Shown here piece by piece: positions 48,283 to 58,306 of a DNA stretch of 58,306 bases. The stretch spans positions 1-58,306 of the forward strand of contig DATLRE010000005.1 in the NCBI GenBank assembly GCA_035534835.1. Direction: 5' to 3'. Numbering within the stretch: position 1 is the first letter of the stretch; each line of letters starts with the position of its first letter. This DNA comes from Bog-756 sp035534835. Lineage in GTDB: Bacteria > Actinomycetota > Acidimicrobiia > Acidimicrobiales > RAAP-2. A program made the translations under genes and the position numbers. Below the pieces are notes generated by a model. The model saw only the letters and a program-made list of their open reading frames with translations, searched no databases and was not told the DNA's origin.

Positions 48283-49911
48283 ATGGGTCGCCGACTGGTC
48301 GAGCTCCGTGTGCGCGACCTGGGCGTCATCGACGAGGTCACCGTCGCGTTCGGTCCCGGGACCACCGCCCTCACCGGTGAGACCGGAGCGGGCAAGACCC
48401 TGCTGGTGGGCGCACTCAGCCTGCTGCTCGGGGGTCGGGCCGACCCGGGGGCCGTCCGGGCGGGTGCCGACGAGGCCTACGTCGAGGGCCGCTTCGTCGA
48501 CGAGGACGAGGACGACGAGATCGTCCTGGCCCGGTCGGTCGCCCGCGAGGGAAGGTCCCGTGCGTGGGTCGACGGGCGGGCGGCGCCGGTGGGGGCGCTG
48601 GCCGAGGCCGCTGCCGACCTCCTCGAGCTCCACGGCCAGCACCAGCACCGCACCCTCGTCGTGCCGGAGGCCCAGCGCCGCGCCCTCGACACCTTCGGTT
48701 CCGTCGACACCGGGCCGATGGAGGCCGCCCGGGCACGGTTGGCCGGATACCTGCGGGAGGCCGAGGGCCTGGGCGGCGACGCCGCCCAGCGGGCCCGCGA
48801 GTCGGAACTCCTGGCCTTCCAGGTGGCCGAGATCGAAGCGGCCGGACTGACGGGACCGGACGAGGACGCCGTACTGGAGGACGAGGAGGACCGCCTGGCC
48901 GAGGCGTCCGCCCACCGGGCGGCGGCCGCCGCAGCCCTGTCGTCCCTGGTCGGCTCCGGGGACGGCCCGGGTGGCGCCGGCGCCGTGGACCGACTGGCCG
49001 AGGCGTCGGGGGCCCTGGCCGGACGGGCGCCCCTCGAGGCGCTCGACCACCGGGTGCGCTCGGCCATGGGCGAGCTCGCCGACCTGGCGGCCGAACTCCG
49101 TGCCGTCGTCGAGACGTGGGAGGACGACCCCGAACGGCTCGACGAGGTGCGCGCCCGTCGCCAGCTCCTCCACGAGCTCGGTCGCAAGTACGGCCCCGGC
49201 CTCGACGAGGTGGAGGCCACCGCGGCACGGGGACGGGCCCGGCTGGACGAGCTGGCGGTCCGGGAGTCCCGGGCCGCCGAGCTCGACGGTGCCATCGCCC
49301 GGGCCCGGGAGGAGGTCGCCGGTGCCGAGGCGGCCGTGGCCCGCGAGCGCCGGCGGGTCGCGCCGGTGCTCGCCGCCGACATCGAGTCGACGCTGCACGA
49401 CCTGGCCATGCCGTCGGCCCGGTTCACGATCCGCGTGGAGGGCGAGGGGAGTGCCGACCACGTCGTGTTCGAGCTGGCGGCCAACCCGGGGGAGCCGGCG
49501 AGGCCGCTGGCCCGCGCCGCCTCGGGCGGCGAGCTGGCCCGCACCATGCTGGCCGTCCGCCTGGCCCTCACCGACACACCGGGCGTCCTCGTGTTCGACG
49601 AGGTCGACGCCGGGGTCGGCGGTGCCGCCGCCACCGCGGTGGGCGCGGCGCTGGCCGGCCTCGGGCGCCACGCGCAGGTGCTGGTGGTCACCCACCTCGC
49701 CCAGGTCGCGGCCCAGGCCGACCACCAGGTCGCGGTGCACAAGGTCGAGGCCGGCGGGCGCACCCGTTCCGAGGTGACCCCGCTGGACACCGGGGCCCGC
49801 GTGGTCGAGATCAGCCGGATGCTCTCGGGCAGCCCGGACAGCGAGTCGGCCCGGCGGCACGCCCGCGAGCTGCTGGGCGACCGGGGTCCGGTCGGGGGCG
49901 GTGCCCGGTGA
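48283..49911 (+). CDS. recN: DNA repair ATPase RecN
   Basis: The 542-residue SMC-like protein has Walker A TGETGAGKTLL at about residue 32, long helical coiled-coil arms in the middle, the signature RAASGGELARTMLAVRLAL and Walker B VLVFDEVDAGVGG, ending with VTHLAQVAAQADHQ. RecN holds broken DNA ends together for recombination. ATG 48283 lies 8 nt after nadK. In this block the two genes found between recN and pyrG in M. tuberculosis (Rv1697 and mctB) are absent. Confidence 0.95.
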   Translation: MGRRLVELRVRDLGVIDEVTVAFGPGTTALTGETGAGKTLLVGALSLLLGGRADPGAVRAGADEAYVEGRFVDEDEDDEIVLARSVAREGRSRAWVDGRAAPVGALAEAAADLLELHGQHQHRTLVVPEAQRRALDTFGSVDTGPMEAARARLAGYLREAEGLGGDAAQRARESELLAFQVAEIEAAGLTGPDEDAVLEDEEDRLAEASAHRAAAAAALSSLVGSGDGPGGAGAVDRLAEASGALAGRAPLEALDHRVRSAMGELADLAAELRAVVETWEDDPERLDEVRARRQLLHELGRKYGPGLDEVEATAARGRARLDELAVRESRAAELDGAIARAREEVAGAEAAVARERRRVAPVLAADIESTLHDLAMPSARFTIRVEGEGSADHVVFELAANPGEPARPLARAASGGELARTMLAVRLALTDTPGVLVFDEVDAGVGGAAATAVGAALAGLGRHAQVLVVTHLAQVAAQADHQVAVHKVEAGGRTRSEVTPLDTGARVVEISRMLSGSPDSESARRHARELLGDRGPVGGGAR

Positions 49912-49948
49912 CCGGCCGGGGTCCGCACCCTGGCGCCGCCGGGTCCGG

Positions 49949-49954
49949 TAACCT
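49949..49954 (+). promoter_or_regulatory. Leaderless -10 element of pyrG
   Basis: TAACCT is followed by 6 nt and then GTG 49961, with no Shine-Dalgarno sequence. pyrG could therefore be transcribed apart from recN. Confidence 0.5.
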
Positions 49955-49960
49955 CGGCGG

Positions 49961-51626
<1,666 letters not shown>

Positions 51627-51640
<14 letters not shown>

Positions 51641-52217
51641 GGCCGGAGGCCCGACGCCCGGGGACCGACTGCCGGTGTTCACCCCCACCGGCGAGCAGAC
51701 CGTCCACCGGGGTTGGTTCATCCGGGTGCAGCGGGCCACCTTCCTCGACCCCGACGGCACCCCCTTCGAGCGCGACATCGTGCGCCACCCCGGGGCGGTG
51801 GCCGTCGTGGCGGTCACCGCGGACGACGCCGTGGTGCTGGTCCGCCAGTACCGCCCGGCCCTGGACCGCTGGTTGCTCGAGGTGCCGGCCGGGACGTGCG
51901 ACGTCGACGGCGAGCCGCCCGAGGAGACCGCCTCCCGGGAGTTGGCCGAGGAGGTCGGCTACGCCGCCGACCGGTTCGACCTCCTGACTCGGGCGGCCGT
52001 CACCCCCGGGTTCTGCGACGAGATCGTCCACGTGTACCTCGCCACCGGCCTGCATCCGGTCCCCACCGACCGCCAGGGGGCGGAGGAGTCGTTCCTGGAG
52101 GTGGTCGAGGTCACCCTCGACCGGTTCGACGCCATGGTCGACGACGGCGCCGTCGTCGACGCCACGACCATCCTGGGTGTCGCACTGGCCCGTCGGCGCC
52201 GGGCCGCCACCGGCTGA
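51627..52217 (+). CDS. ADP-ribose pyrophosphatase-like NUDIX hydrolase
   Basis: The 196-residue protein has a NUDIX box, with REL and EEVGY following PAGTCDVDGEPPEETA, and upstream VVLVRQYRPALDRWLLEVPAG as in ADP-ribose pyrophosphatases. It corresponds to Rv1700, which sits between pyrG and the recombinase in M. tuberculosis and is annotated as an ADP-ribose hydrolase. GTG 51627 overlaps the pyrG end by 14 nt, so it is co-translated. Confidence 0.92.
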
Positions 52218-52224
52218 GCCGACC

Positions 52225-53157
52225 GTGCCCGAGCCCCTGTCCGCCGGTGCCGAGGAGTACCTGTCGTGGCTGGCCGTGGAGAAGGGCCGGTCCCGCAACA
52301 CGCTGCTGGCCTACCGACGGGACCTGGCCACGTTCGAGCAGTGGGCGGCAGCCGAGGGAGTGGACCCGGCCCGGCTCGGACCCGAGGCGGTCGAGCGCCA
52401 CCTGGACGATCTGCGGACCCGGGGGCGCAACCCGGCGTCGCTGGCCCGGGCGACGACCGCGCTCCGCGGCCTCTACCGGTTCTGGGTGGGGGAGGGCACC
52501 GTCGCCGTCGATCCGACGGTGGACGTGCGTTCCCCGAAGCTGCCCCGCCGGCTGCCCAAGGCGCTCGAGGAGGCCCAGGTCATCGGCCTGCTCGACTCGG
52601 TCGACGGCGCCGCTCCGGTCGACCTGCGGGACCGGGCCCTGCTGGAGGTGCTCTACGGCACCGGGGCGCGGATCTCCGAGGTGGTCGGGCTGTCGCTGCT
52701 CGACCTGACCGGCGACGACGGCCTGCTGCGGGTCTTCGGCAAGGGTGCGAAGGAACGCCTGGTGCCGATCGGCGCGCCGGCCCGGATGGCCCTCGACCGG
52801 TGGCTCGGTCCGCTCGGCCGGCCCGGTATGGAGCCCGCGAGGTTCGCCCGGCGCTCGGACGCCGAGGCCGTCTTCCTCAACGTCCGGGGCGCCCGGCTGT
52901 CCCGCCAGGGGGCCTGGGCCGCCGTCCGGAGCCGGGCGGAGCGCGTCGGACTCGGCGACGTGGTCAGCCCGCACGTCCTGCGCCACTCCTGCGCCAGTCA
53001 CATGCTGGCTCACGGCGCCGACATCCGGGTGGTGCAGGAGGTGCTCGGGCACGTCTCCATCGCCACGACGCAGATCTACACCCGGCTCAGCCAGGACCAC
53101 CTGCGCTCGGCCTACCAGCGGGCCCATCCGCGGGCCGGGGGTGCCGGGGCCAGGTAG
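52225..53157 (+). CDS. xerD: Tyrosine recombinase XerD-type
   Basis: The 310-residue recombinase has an N-terminal SAM-like domain (EEYLSWLAVEKGRSRNTLLAYRRDL, read in parts) and the catalytic set: Arg in GTGARISEV, Lys in GKGAKERLVPI, HxxR in HVLRHSCASHML, His in LGHVSI and the nucleophile Tyr in TQIYTRLS. It resolves chromosome dimers at dif together with XerC. GTG 52225 lies 7 nt after the NUDIX stop. Its TAG stop is part of the -10 box of the next gene. Its place in the conserved block makes a mobile-element integrase unlikely. Confidence 0.95.
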   Translation: MPEPLSAGAEEYLSWLAVEKGRSRNTLLAYRRDLATFEQWAAAEGVDPARLGPEAVERHLDDLRTRGRNPASLARATTALRGLYRFWVGEGTVAVDPTVDVRSPKLPRRLPKALEEAQVIGLLDSVDGAAPVDLRDRALLEVLYGTGARISEVVGLSLLDLTGDDGLLRVFGKGAKERLVPIGAPARMALDRWLGPLGRPGMEPARFARRSDAEAVFLNVRGARLSRQGAWAAVRSRAERVGLGDVVSPHVLRHSCASHMLAHGADIRVVQEVLGHVSIATTQIYTRLSQDHLRSAYQRAHPRAGGAGAR

Positions 53158-53160
53158 GAT
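53155..53160 (+). promoter_or_regulatory. Leaderless -10 element overlapping the xerD stop
   Basis: TAGGAT begins with the xerD stop codon TAG and is followed by 7 nt and then ATG 53168. The same hexamer precedes the phasin-like gene at 46114. Confidence 0.55.
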
Positions 53161-53167
53161 TCGACGG

Positions 53168-53521
53168 ATGCCCAGCGATGCCCCCACCGACGCCACCGAC
53201 ATCGACTACCGCCGCCTCCTGCAGATGGAGCAGGACCAGCTGCGCGCCGAGCTGTCCGAGCTCGGGTTCGACGAAGGTCGCACCGGCCTCGACTACGACG
53301 CCAATTTCGCCGATACCAGCCAGGTCACGGCGGAGCGGGGCGAGGCCGAGGCGCTGGCCGGCAAGCTGAAGGACACCCTGGAGGAGGTGGCCGCCGCCAT
53401 CACCCGTCTCGACGAGGGGACCTACGGCTCCTGCGAGGTGTGCGGCGTGGCCGTCAACCCGGCACGCCTCGAGGCGATGCCCGCCACCCGGTACTGCATC
53501 GAACACGCCAACCGGTCCTGA
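53168..53521 (+). CDS. DksA/TraR-type zinc-finger protein
   Basis: The 117-residue protein has a helical N-terminal half (LQMEQDQLRAELSEL) and a C-terminal finger GSCEVCGVAVNPARLEAMPATRYCIEH (read in parts), with CxxC and CxxH. The last ligand is His where DksA usually has Cys. Related proteins bind RNA polymerase or its secondary channel. ATG 53168 is positioned by the TAGGAT element that overlaps the end of xerD. Confidence 0.9.
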   Translation: MPSDAPTDATDIDYRRLLQMEQDQLRAELSELGFDEGRTGLDYDANFADTSQVTAERGEAEALAGKLKDTLEEVAAAITRLDEGTYGSCEVCGVAVNPARLEAMPATRYCIEHANRS

Positions 53522-53534
53522 TCGGCGGTCTGGG

Positions 53535-54293
53535 GTGACCCCGTGGGACCCGCGCGGGTCCGGCGCCGGTCGTCGGCCGTGGTCCGCGCCGGACCGACGG
53601 ACGCTGATCATCGTCGCCGTCGCCGCGGTGCTGATCGCACTCCTCGTCACCTCCCACAGACTCCACAGCGACCAGCTGATCTACTTCTGCGTCCTGATCC
53701 CGTCGATCATCCTCCACGAGATCTCCCACGGCGTGGTGGCCCTCGCCTTCGGCGACCCGACGGCCAAACGGGCGGGACGGCTCAGCCTCAACCCGATCCG
53801 GCACATCGACCCGGTGGGCACGCTGCTGGTCCCGGCGGTCCTGTCGCTGTCCGGGATCGGCGCGTACGGGTGGGCGAAGCCGGTCCCGGTCATGACCGGG
53901 AACCTGCGCAGCCCCCGCAACCACACGGTGCTGGTGTCGTTGGTCGGCCCGCTCACCAACTTCGCCCTGGCCGCAGCGATGGGCGTGTGCTTCGTGGCCG
54001 TGGGCGGCCGGGCGAGCCTGCTGTCGGGGGCCGGCCCGTCCCTCGCCCAGCAGATCTTCTTCTACGCCGGGATCGCAAACATCGTCCTCGGCGTGTTCAA
54101 CCTCATCCCGTGCCCACCACTCGACGGGGCCGCCGTGCTCGAGCGGTTCCTGCCCGAGCGGTACCTGGCCGGCTACTACAACCTCCAACCGTTCCTGATG
54201 TTCCTCCCGTTCATCCTCATCCTCCTGTTCAACAACGCATGGAGCTCGCTCATCAACCACGTCATCGACTGGTGGATCCACCGGCTGGTGTGA
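53535..54293 (+). CDS. M50-family site-2 intramembrane metalloprotease
   Basis: The 252-residue membrane protein has the zinc motif HEISHG near residue 61 and the second site NLIPCPPLDG near 194, with about six helices. This minimal form, without a PDZ domain, matches site-2 protease family members such as YwhC-like rhomboid-unrelated proteases. It may cleave a membrane-bound regulator, but the target is unknown. GTG 53535 is 13 nt after the DksA-like stop. Confidence 0.92.
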   Translation: MTPWDPRGSGAGRRPWSAPDRRTLIIVAVAAVLIALLVTSHRLHSDQLIYFCVLIPSIILHEISHGVVALAFGDPTAKRAGRLSLNPIRHIDPVGTLLVPAVLSLSGIGAYGWAKPVPVMTGNLRSPRNHTVLVSLVGPLTNFALAAAMGVCFVAVGGRASLLSGAGPSLAQQIFFYAGIANIVLGVFNLIPCPPLDGAAVLERFLPERYLAGYYNLQPFLMFLPFILILLFNNAWSSLINHVIDWWIHRLV

Positions 54294-54413
54294 GCCCGAT
54301 CGTGTTCCGCCGCGTGGCGCACGGGGCGCCCGAGTAGCGTCGGGGACGCCAGCCGGCCGGGTCCACCAGCACCCGGCGGGGACCGACCCAGGGGAGCGGG
54401 AGTAGGGAGAGGA

Positions 54414-55871
54414 GTGCAGACCATCGCCACGGCGACACCGCTCCAGCGCACCGTCCCGTCCCTCCCCGTCTGCATCGCCGTCGGGACGATCGGCTCGGTC
54501 GGCATGGTGCTCGCCGGCAGCGTCATCGGCGCCGTCCCGCACCCGACCCGCGACCACTGGTGGTTCACCGTGCCCACCGGCGGCGGGATCGGCGCCCACC
54601 TGGCGTTCTACGTCGCCGTGGTCGTGCTGCTGGCCGGCTGGGCCGGGGTCGGCGTCCACGCCCGCCGTGGCGGATTCCCGGTGCGGACGGCATGGGTCAC
54701 CCTGGCGCTGTGGGGTCTGCCGTTCCTGCTGGGCACCCCGTTGTTCAGTCGCGACCTCTACAGCTACGTCGCCCAGGGCGCGCTCGCCCGGATCGGCGCC
54801 GATCCGTACCTGGTGCCTCCGGCAGCGCTCGGGCCGGGCGACGTCCTGTCGTCCGTGGCCACGGTGTGGCAGCACACGGCGTCGCCCTACGGTCCGCTGT
54901 TCGTCTCGCTGAGCCGTGCCTGCTCGTCGCTGGGAGGAGGGTCGCTGGTCGTCCAGGTGCTGGTCTTCCGGGCGCTCGAGCTGGTGGGTGTGGCCCTCAT
55001 GATGGTCTCGCTCCCGGCTCTGGCCCGGCGGCTCGGCAATGATCCGGGCATCGCCCTGTGGCTGGGAGTGCTGAGCCCGCTCGCCCTGTTCAGCTTCGTC
55101 TCGTCGGGCCACAACGACGCGCTCATGGTCGGCCTCATGCTGGCCGGTCTGGCCGTCGGGACCGGCGGGCGGCTGCGGTGGGGGATCGCCCTGTGCGCCG
55201 TGGCCGCCACCGTCAAGCTGCCGGCCGCCGCCGCCATCGTGTTCCTGGTGGCCGACGAGTGCACCCGGGCCGAGGCGTCCCGCCGGGCGGCGGTGATCGC
55301 CGAATCGGCCCTGATCACCGGGGTCGTCGTCGCCGGCATCACGTGGGGCTCCGGGTACGGCTGGACCTGGCTCGGGCCCACCGCCCTGCACGTGCCCACC
55401 ACGCTGCGGGTACTGATCACCCCGGTCGTGTCCGTCGGCTCGTTCGCCTACGGCGTACTCCACCTGCTCGGTGTCCCCGTGGCCCGGTCGACGATGGTCT
55501 CGGTGGCCCAGGCGGTCGGCAGCGTGGCGGCCCTGGCGGCGATCGCCTGGATGGTGCTGCACACCCGGGGCCGCGACATGCTCCGCCTGCTCGGTCTGTC
55601 CCTGCTCCTCTTCGTGGTGCTCAGCCCCACCCTGTGGCCGTGGTACCTGATGTGGGGGATCGCCGTCCTGGCCGCCACCTCGGCCCAGCGCTCCCCGGCG
55701 CTGGCCGTCGTGGCCGCGCTGGCCATGCTGGTGGTGGGTGCGGGCGGCACGCCGATGCTCAACGGTGGCGACTACTGGGTGGCCGGTCCGATCCTGGTGG
55801 CCGCGGCCGCCTGGTACGTGGCCTCGGGTCGTTGGCGCACGACATGGGGAGTCCCCGCCGGTGGCTCCTGA
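54414..55871 (+). CDS. mptB: MptB-like alpha-1,6-mannosyltransferase (GT-C)
   Basis: The 485-residue membrane protein has about 12 or 13 helices and the GT87/MptB signature SRDLYSYVAQGALARIGADPYL followed by TASPYGPLF (read in parts), with an acidic DxD-like loop typical of GT-C enzymes. MptB uses polyprenyl-phosphomannose to build lipoarabinomannan and lipomannan cores in mycobacteria and corynebacteria. GTG 54414 has GGGAGAGGA upstream; TAGCGT at 54335-54340 may be its -10. Its stop overlaps the next gene by 11 nt. Confidence 0.85.
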   Translation: MQTIATATPLQRTVPSLPVCIAVGTIGSVGMVLAGSVIGAVPHPTRDHWWFTVPTGGGIGAHLAFYVAVVVLLAGWAGVGVHARRGGFPVRTAWVTLALWGLPFLLGTPLFSRDLYSYVAQGALARIGADPYLVPPAALGPGDVLSSVATVWQHTASPYGPLFVSLSRACSSLGGGSLVVQVLVFRALELVGVALMMVSLPALARRLGNDPGIALWLGVLSPLALFSFVSSGHNDALMVGLMLAGLAVGTGGRLRWGIALCAVAATVKLPAAAAIVFLVADECTRAEASRRAAVIAESALITGVVVAGITWGSGYGWTWLGPTALHVPTTLRVLITPVVSVGSFAYGVLHLLGVPVARSTMVSVAQAVGSVAALAAIAWMVLHTRGRDMLRLLGLSLLLFVVLSPTLWPWYLMWGIAVLAATSAQRSPALAVVAALAMLVVGAGGTPMLNGGDYWVAGPILVAAAAWYVASGRWRTTWGVPAGGS

Positions 55872-57066
55872 GACCGCTCCGGACCCCACCACCACGGTGC
55901 CGGCCGACCCCGTCGCTCCCGGTCCCGGTCCCGCCACCGGGGACGGGGAGGGGGAGGGCGCGTTGCCGGAGGGTGCGGACGTCCGCTGGTACCCGCGCAC
56001 CGCGCTGATCGTCTACGCGGCCTGCCGGATCGCGACCGTGGCGTTCGTGGCGGTGGCGAACCGGTTCACCCACAACAGCCTCCTCTACGACCTCGACATC
56101 TGGGACGGGGCGTGGTTCCTGCGCATCGTCCACCACGGGTACCCGGCGGACCTCCCCATGGTCCACGGACACGTGGCCGCCAACCCGGTCGCGTTCTTCC
56201 CGCTGTTCCCGCTCATCGTCCGCGGTGCCGCCACCACCGGGCTGTCGGCCGGTGTGCTCGCCCTGGTGCTCTCCGCGGCCACCGGTGCCACCGCCGTCTA
56301 CGGGGTGGGCCTCCTCGCCCGCCGCCTCGGGGGGGACGCGGCCGGACAGCGGTCGGCACTCCTGTTCGCCGTCTTCCCCGGCGCCTTCGTCTTCAGCCTC
56401 GCCTACTCCGAGGGGATCGTGATCACCTGCGTCTCCCTCGGACTCCTGGCCCTCCTCGACCGTCGCTGGTGGTTGGCGGGTGCGCTCGGGGCGCTCGCCA
56501 CCGCATCGTCGCCGGTCGCCCTCGCCTTCGTCGTCAGTTGCGCCTGGTGCGCCGGGCGCGCCATCGTCCGCGAGCGGCGGTTCGCCGCGCTGGCCGCGCC
56601 CCTGCTCGCGCCGCTCGGGTTCGTGGCCTACATGACCTACACCGTCCTCCACACGGGCCGCATCGACGCCTGGCGGCTCACCGAACGGGGCGGATGGAAG
56701 AGCTACCCCTCGCTCGAGTACCCGTTCCGCATCCTGGGCACGTTCCTGCGCGATCCCCGGGCCCCGACCCTCACCGGGCAGATCCTCTTCTTCGGCACCC
56801 TGGCCGCCGTGGTCGGGATCGTGCTGATGGTCCGCGAGCACCAGCCCGCCCCGGTCCTGCTGTACGGGATCTGTGCCGTCGGCGCCGCCGCCATCTCCCA
56901 GCCGGTCGGCCTGCGGCCCCGCTTCCTCCTGCTCGCCTTCCCGATGGTCATCGCACTCGGCACGCGCTACGAGGGCCGGGTGCACCGGTGGCTCGTGGGG
57001 GTCTCCGCCGTCCTGCTGCTCGGCTTCTCGGTCCTCGAGCTGGCCTCCCGTGCGGTGTTCCCGTGA
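55861..57066 (+). CDS. PIG-V-like mannosyltransferase (GT-C)
   Basis: The 401-residue membrane protein begins with a Pro/Gly-rich soluble tail (about 40 residues) and then carries DIWDGAWFLRIVHHGYP and AFFPLFPLIVR, which resemble Mannosyl_trans2 (PIG-V/GPI mannosyltransferase 2) proteins common in actinobacteria. It has about ten helices. GTG 55861 overlaps the mptB end, and its own stop overlaps the next gene (GTGA). It probably adds mannose from polyprenyl-phosphomannose to a lipid or lipoglycan. Confidence 0.82.
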   Translation: MAPETAPDPTTTVPADPVAPGPGPATGDGEGEGALPEGADVRWYPRTALIVYAACRIATVAFVAVANRFTHNSLLYDLDIWDGAWFLRIVHHGYPADLPMVHGHVAANPVAFFPLFPLIVRGAATTGLSAGVLALVLSAATGATAVYGVGLLARRLGGDAAGQRSALLFAVFPGAFVFSLAYSEGIVITCVSLGLLALLDRRWWLAGALGALATASSPVALAFVVSCAWCAGRAIVRERRFAALAAPLLAPLGFVAYMTYTVLHTGRIDAWRLTERGGWKSYPSLEYPFRILGTFLRDPRAPTLTGQILFFGTLAAVVGIVLMVREHQPAPVLLYGICAVGAAAISQPVGLRPRFLLLAFPMVIALGTRYEGRVHRWLVGVSAVLLLGFSVLELASRAVFP

Positions 57067-58306
57067 CCGGCGACGCACCGACCACGGCCACCCCGACGAA
57101 CCCGCCGGCCGAGGAGACCGGGTCCCTCGCCCTGGTGCAGCGGTGCGCCTGGACCCTGGTGTGGGTGGGCGTGCTGTCGTCCGCGCTCGAGTACTGGGGG
57201 TCGTGGTCGGCCGGTCTGTGGGCCGTCGTCCTCGCCCCGGCACTGGTGGTGGTGGGACTGGCCGGCCTCGTCCTCCTGTGGTCCGTCCCCCGTCCGCTGG
57301 GTCGGTGGATGCAGGCCGCCGGACTCGGGGCCTCCCTGGCCGCGGTGGCGGTGACCGAGGGCACCTTCATCCACCTGCGGCACTACTACACGACCGACTC
57401 GGCGGCGTTCAACCAGATCGCCACCCGCGTGTTCCTCGACGGTCGGAATCCGTACACGTCCTCGATGGCCGCGGCCTCCCGGCTCCTGCACCCCGCGGCG
57501 GCCTTCTGGACCTACCAGATCGACGGGACCCACACCGCCAACATCTCCTACCCGGCGGGATCGTTCCTCCTCCAGGCCCCGGTGATGGGGCTCGGGCTGA
57601 CCCACATGGTCACCGACTGGGTCGATCTCGGCGCCTGGCTGGTGACCGGGATCCTGCTGTTCTGCCTCCTCCCGGGGATGCTGCGCTGGCTCGCCCCGCT
57701 GCTGCTGCTCACCGGCGCCTTCACCGGCGCGTTCGCGGACGGGGGGACCGACGCGCTCTTCGTGCCCTTCCTGGTCCTGGCCGTCTGGCGCTGGGACCGG
57801 TTCCCGTCCCGGGTCGTCCCGTGGCTGCCCGCCTGGGTCGGCCCGGTGAGCCTGGGGGTGGCGTGTTCGATCAAGCAGACCCCGTGGTTCTGCGTCCCGT
57901 TCCTCGTGGTGGGTGTCGCCCTCGAGGCCCGGCGGTCCGGCGGGCGTCCGGTCGCCACCGGCCTGCGGTATGCCGCGCTGGTGGCGGGGGCCTTCCTGGC
58001 GGTCAACCTGGCGTTCATCATCTGGTCCCCGTCGGCCTGGTTCCGGGGCGCCTTCCTCCCCCTCTTCCAGCCCCTCGTGGCCGACGGGCAGGGGGTGGTG
58101 ACCTTCGCCCTCCACGGGCTGACCGGAGGCGTGGTGCTCCCGTGGCTGGCCGCGGCCGCCGCGCTCGGGTTCGTCACGCTGCTGTCCGCCTTCGCCTGGT
58201 TCGAACCGCGCCTCAAACGTGCCTGGCTGTTCCTCGTTCCGGTCGCGTTCTTCCTGCCGGACCGCAGCCTCGCCAACTACCTCCTGGACGTGGTGCCGGC
58301 GGCCCT
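57063..58306 (+). CDS. GT-C-type membrane glycosyltransferase (partial, runs off the window)
   Basis: The frame is open for 414 codons from GTG 57063 (GTGA overlap with the PIG-V-like gene) to the window end. The product has many hydrophobic helices and a first external loop with DSAAFNQIATRVFLDGRNPYTSS followed by ISYPAGSFLLQAPVMGLG (each read in parts), a layout of GT87-like or ArnT-like transferases. It probably acts on lipoglycans with the two genes before it. The C-terminus is missing and the sugar is unknown. Confidence 0.75.
   Translation, partial: MTGDAPTTATPTNPPAEETGSLALVQRCAWTLVWVGVLSSALEYWGSWSAGLWAVVLAPALVVVGLAGLVLLWSVPRPLGRWMQAAGLGASLAAVAVTEGTFIHLRHYYTTDSAAFNQIATRVFLDGRNPYTSSMAAASRLLHPAAAFWTYQIDGTHTANISYPAGSFLLQAPVMGLGLTHMVTDWVDLGAWLVTGILLFCLLPGMLRWLAPLLLLTGAFTGAFADGGTDALFVPFLVLAVWRWDRFPSRVVPWLPAWVGPVSLGVACSIKQTPWFCVPFLVVGVALEARRSGGRPVATGLRYAALVAGAFLAVNLAFIIWSPSAWFRGAFLPLFQPLVADGQGVVTFALHGLTGGVVLPWLAAAAALGFVTLLSAFAWFEPRLKRAWLFLVPVAFFLPDRSLANYLLDVVPAA

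Noticed and set aside
52225..53157. Integrase of a mobile element
   Set aside because: It lies in the conserved pyrG-NUDIX-xerD order and has housekeeping XerD features; no attachment site or cargo is seen.
53454..56000. Very long minus-strand open frame (848 codons) across the protease and mptB region
   Set aside because: Arg/Gly/His-rich low-complexity translation, antisense to genes with clear motifs; it results from the high third-position GC of the real genes.

Overview
The window is high-GC DNA from an actinobacterium, most likely of the Acidimicrobiia or a near relative. The grounds are GTG-rich starts, many ATGA/GTGA gene overlaps, a housekeeping block ordered like Mycobacterium tuberculosis Rv1692-Rv1701 (HAD phosphatase, tlyA, nadK, recN, pyrG, NUDIX, xerD), an mptB-type mannosyltransferase, and a relic of the 'GYWLVAxDGGxFAFG' repeats I associate with Acidimicrobiia. 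No complete mobile element, CRISPR array or rRNA gene is visible.

Region by region. 1-1148 holds the end of a membrane transporter and gene relics. 1149-11677 is a run of twelve minus-strand genes, many overlapping by 4 nt: a LigA/LigB-like extradiol dioxygenase, a two-subunit Rieske ring-hydroxylating dioxygenase, a small companion protein, a dihydrodiol-dehydrogenase-like SDR, a DUF1185 protein, an amidohydrolase very similar to enamidase of nicotinate fermentation, two divergent DapA-fold proteins, a semialdehyde dehydrogenase and an ornithine-cyclodeaminase-like protein. Divergent from it (11970-18717) lie an RbsBAC-type ABC importer, a thiamine-diphosphate enzyme and a GAF-LuxR regulator. 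Together they look like an uptake-plus-catabolism module for an aromatic substrate that probably contains nitrogen; the substrate is not determined by the sequence. The shared control region carries direct repeats.

18718-19699 is gene-poor and holds a tRNA 3'-end-like relic. 19700-36773 has mixed genes: two methyltransferases, rsgA, a secreted protein, an ATP-grasp ligase, a GAF-EAL phosphodiesterase, a PsiE-like protein, a FetAB-like exporter, an HdeD-like protein, a nickel/cobalt permease behind a candidate Nur box, a MaoC hydratase pair, an SCO6745-type protein, an SDR and a glutaredoxin-like protein. 36724-42815 has a sulfotransferase, a DUF1214 protein, a VOC protein and an alkylsulfatase. 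42893-45264 has a DoxX-Rieske fusion and an acyl desaturase. 45261-53521 is the conserved housekeeping block plus a lysine-rich phasin-like protein and a DksA/TraR-type protein. 53535-58306 has an intramembrane protease and three GT-C glycosyltransferase-like membrane proteins, probably for lipoglycan assembly.

A recurring signal from about 23 kb onward is a TAnnnT hexamer ending 6-8 nt before the start codon, the signature of leaderless transcripts, seen at nine starts. The catabolic operon instead uses Shine-Dalgarno sites and translational coupling.
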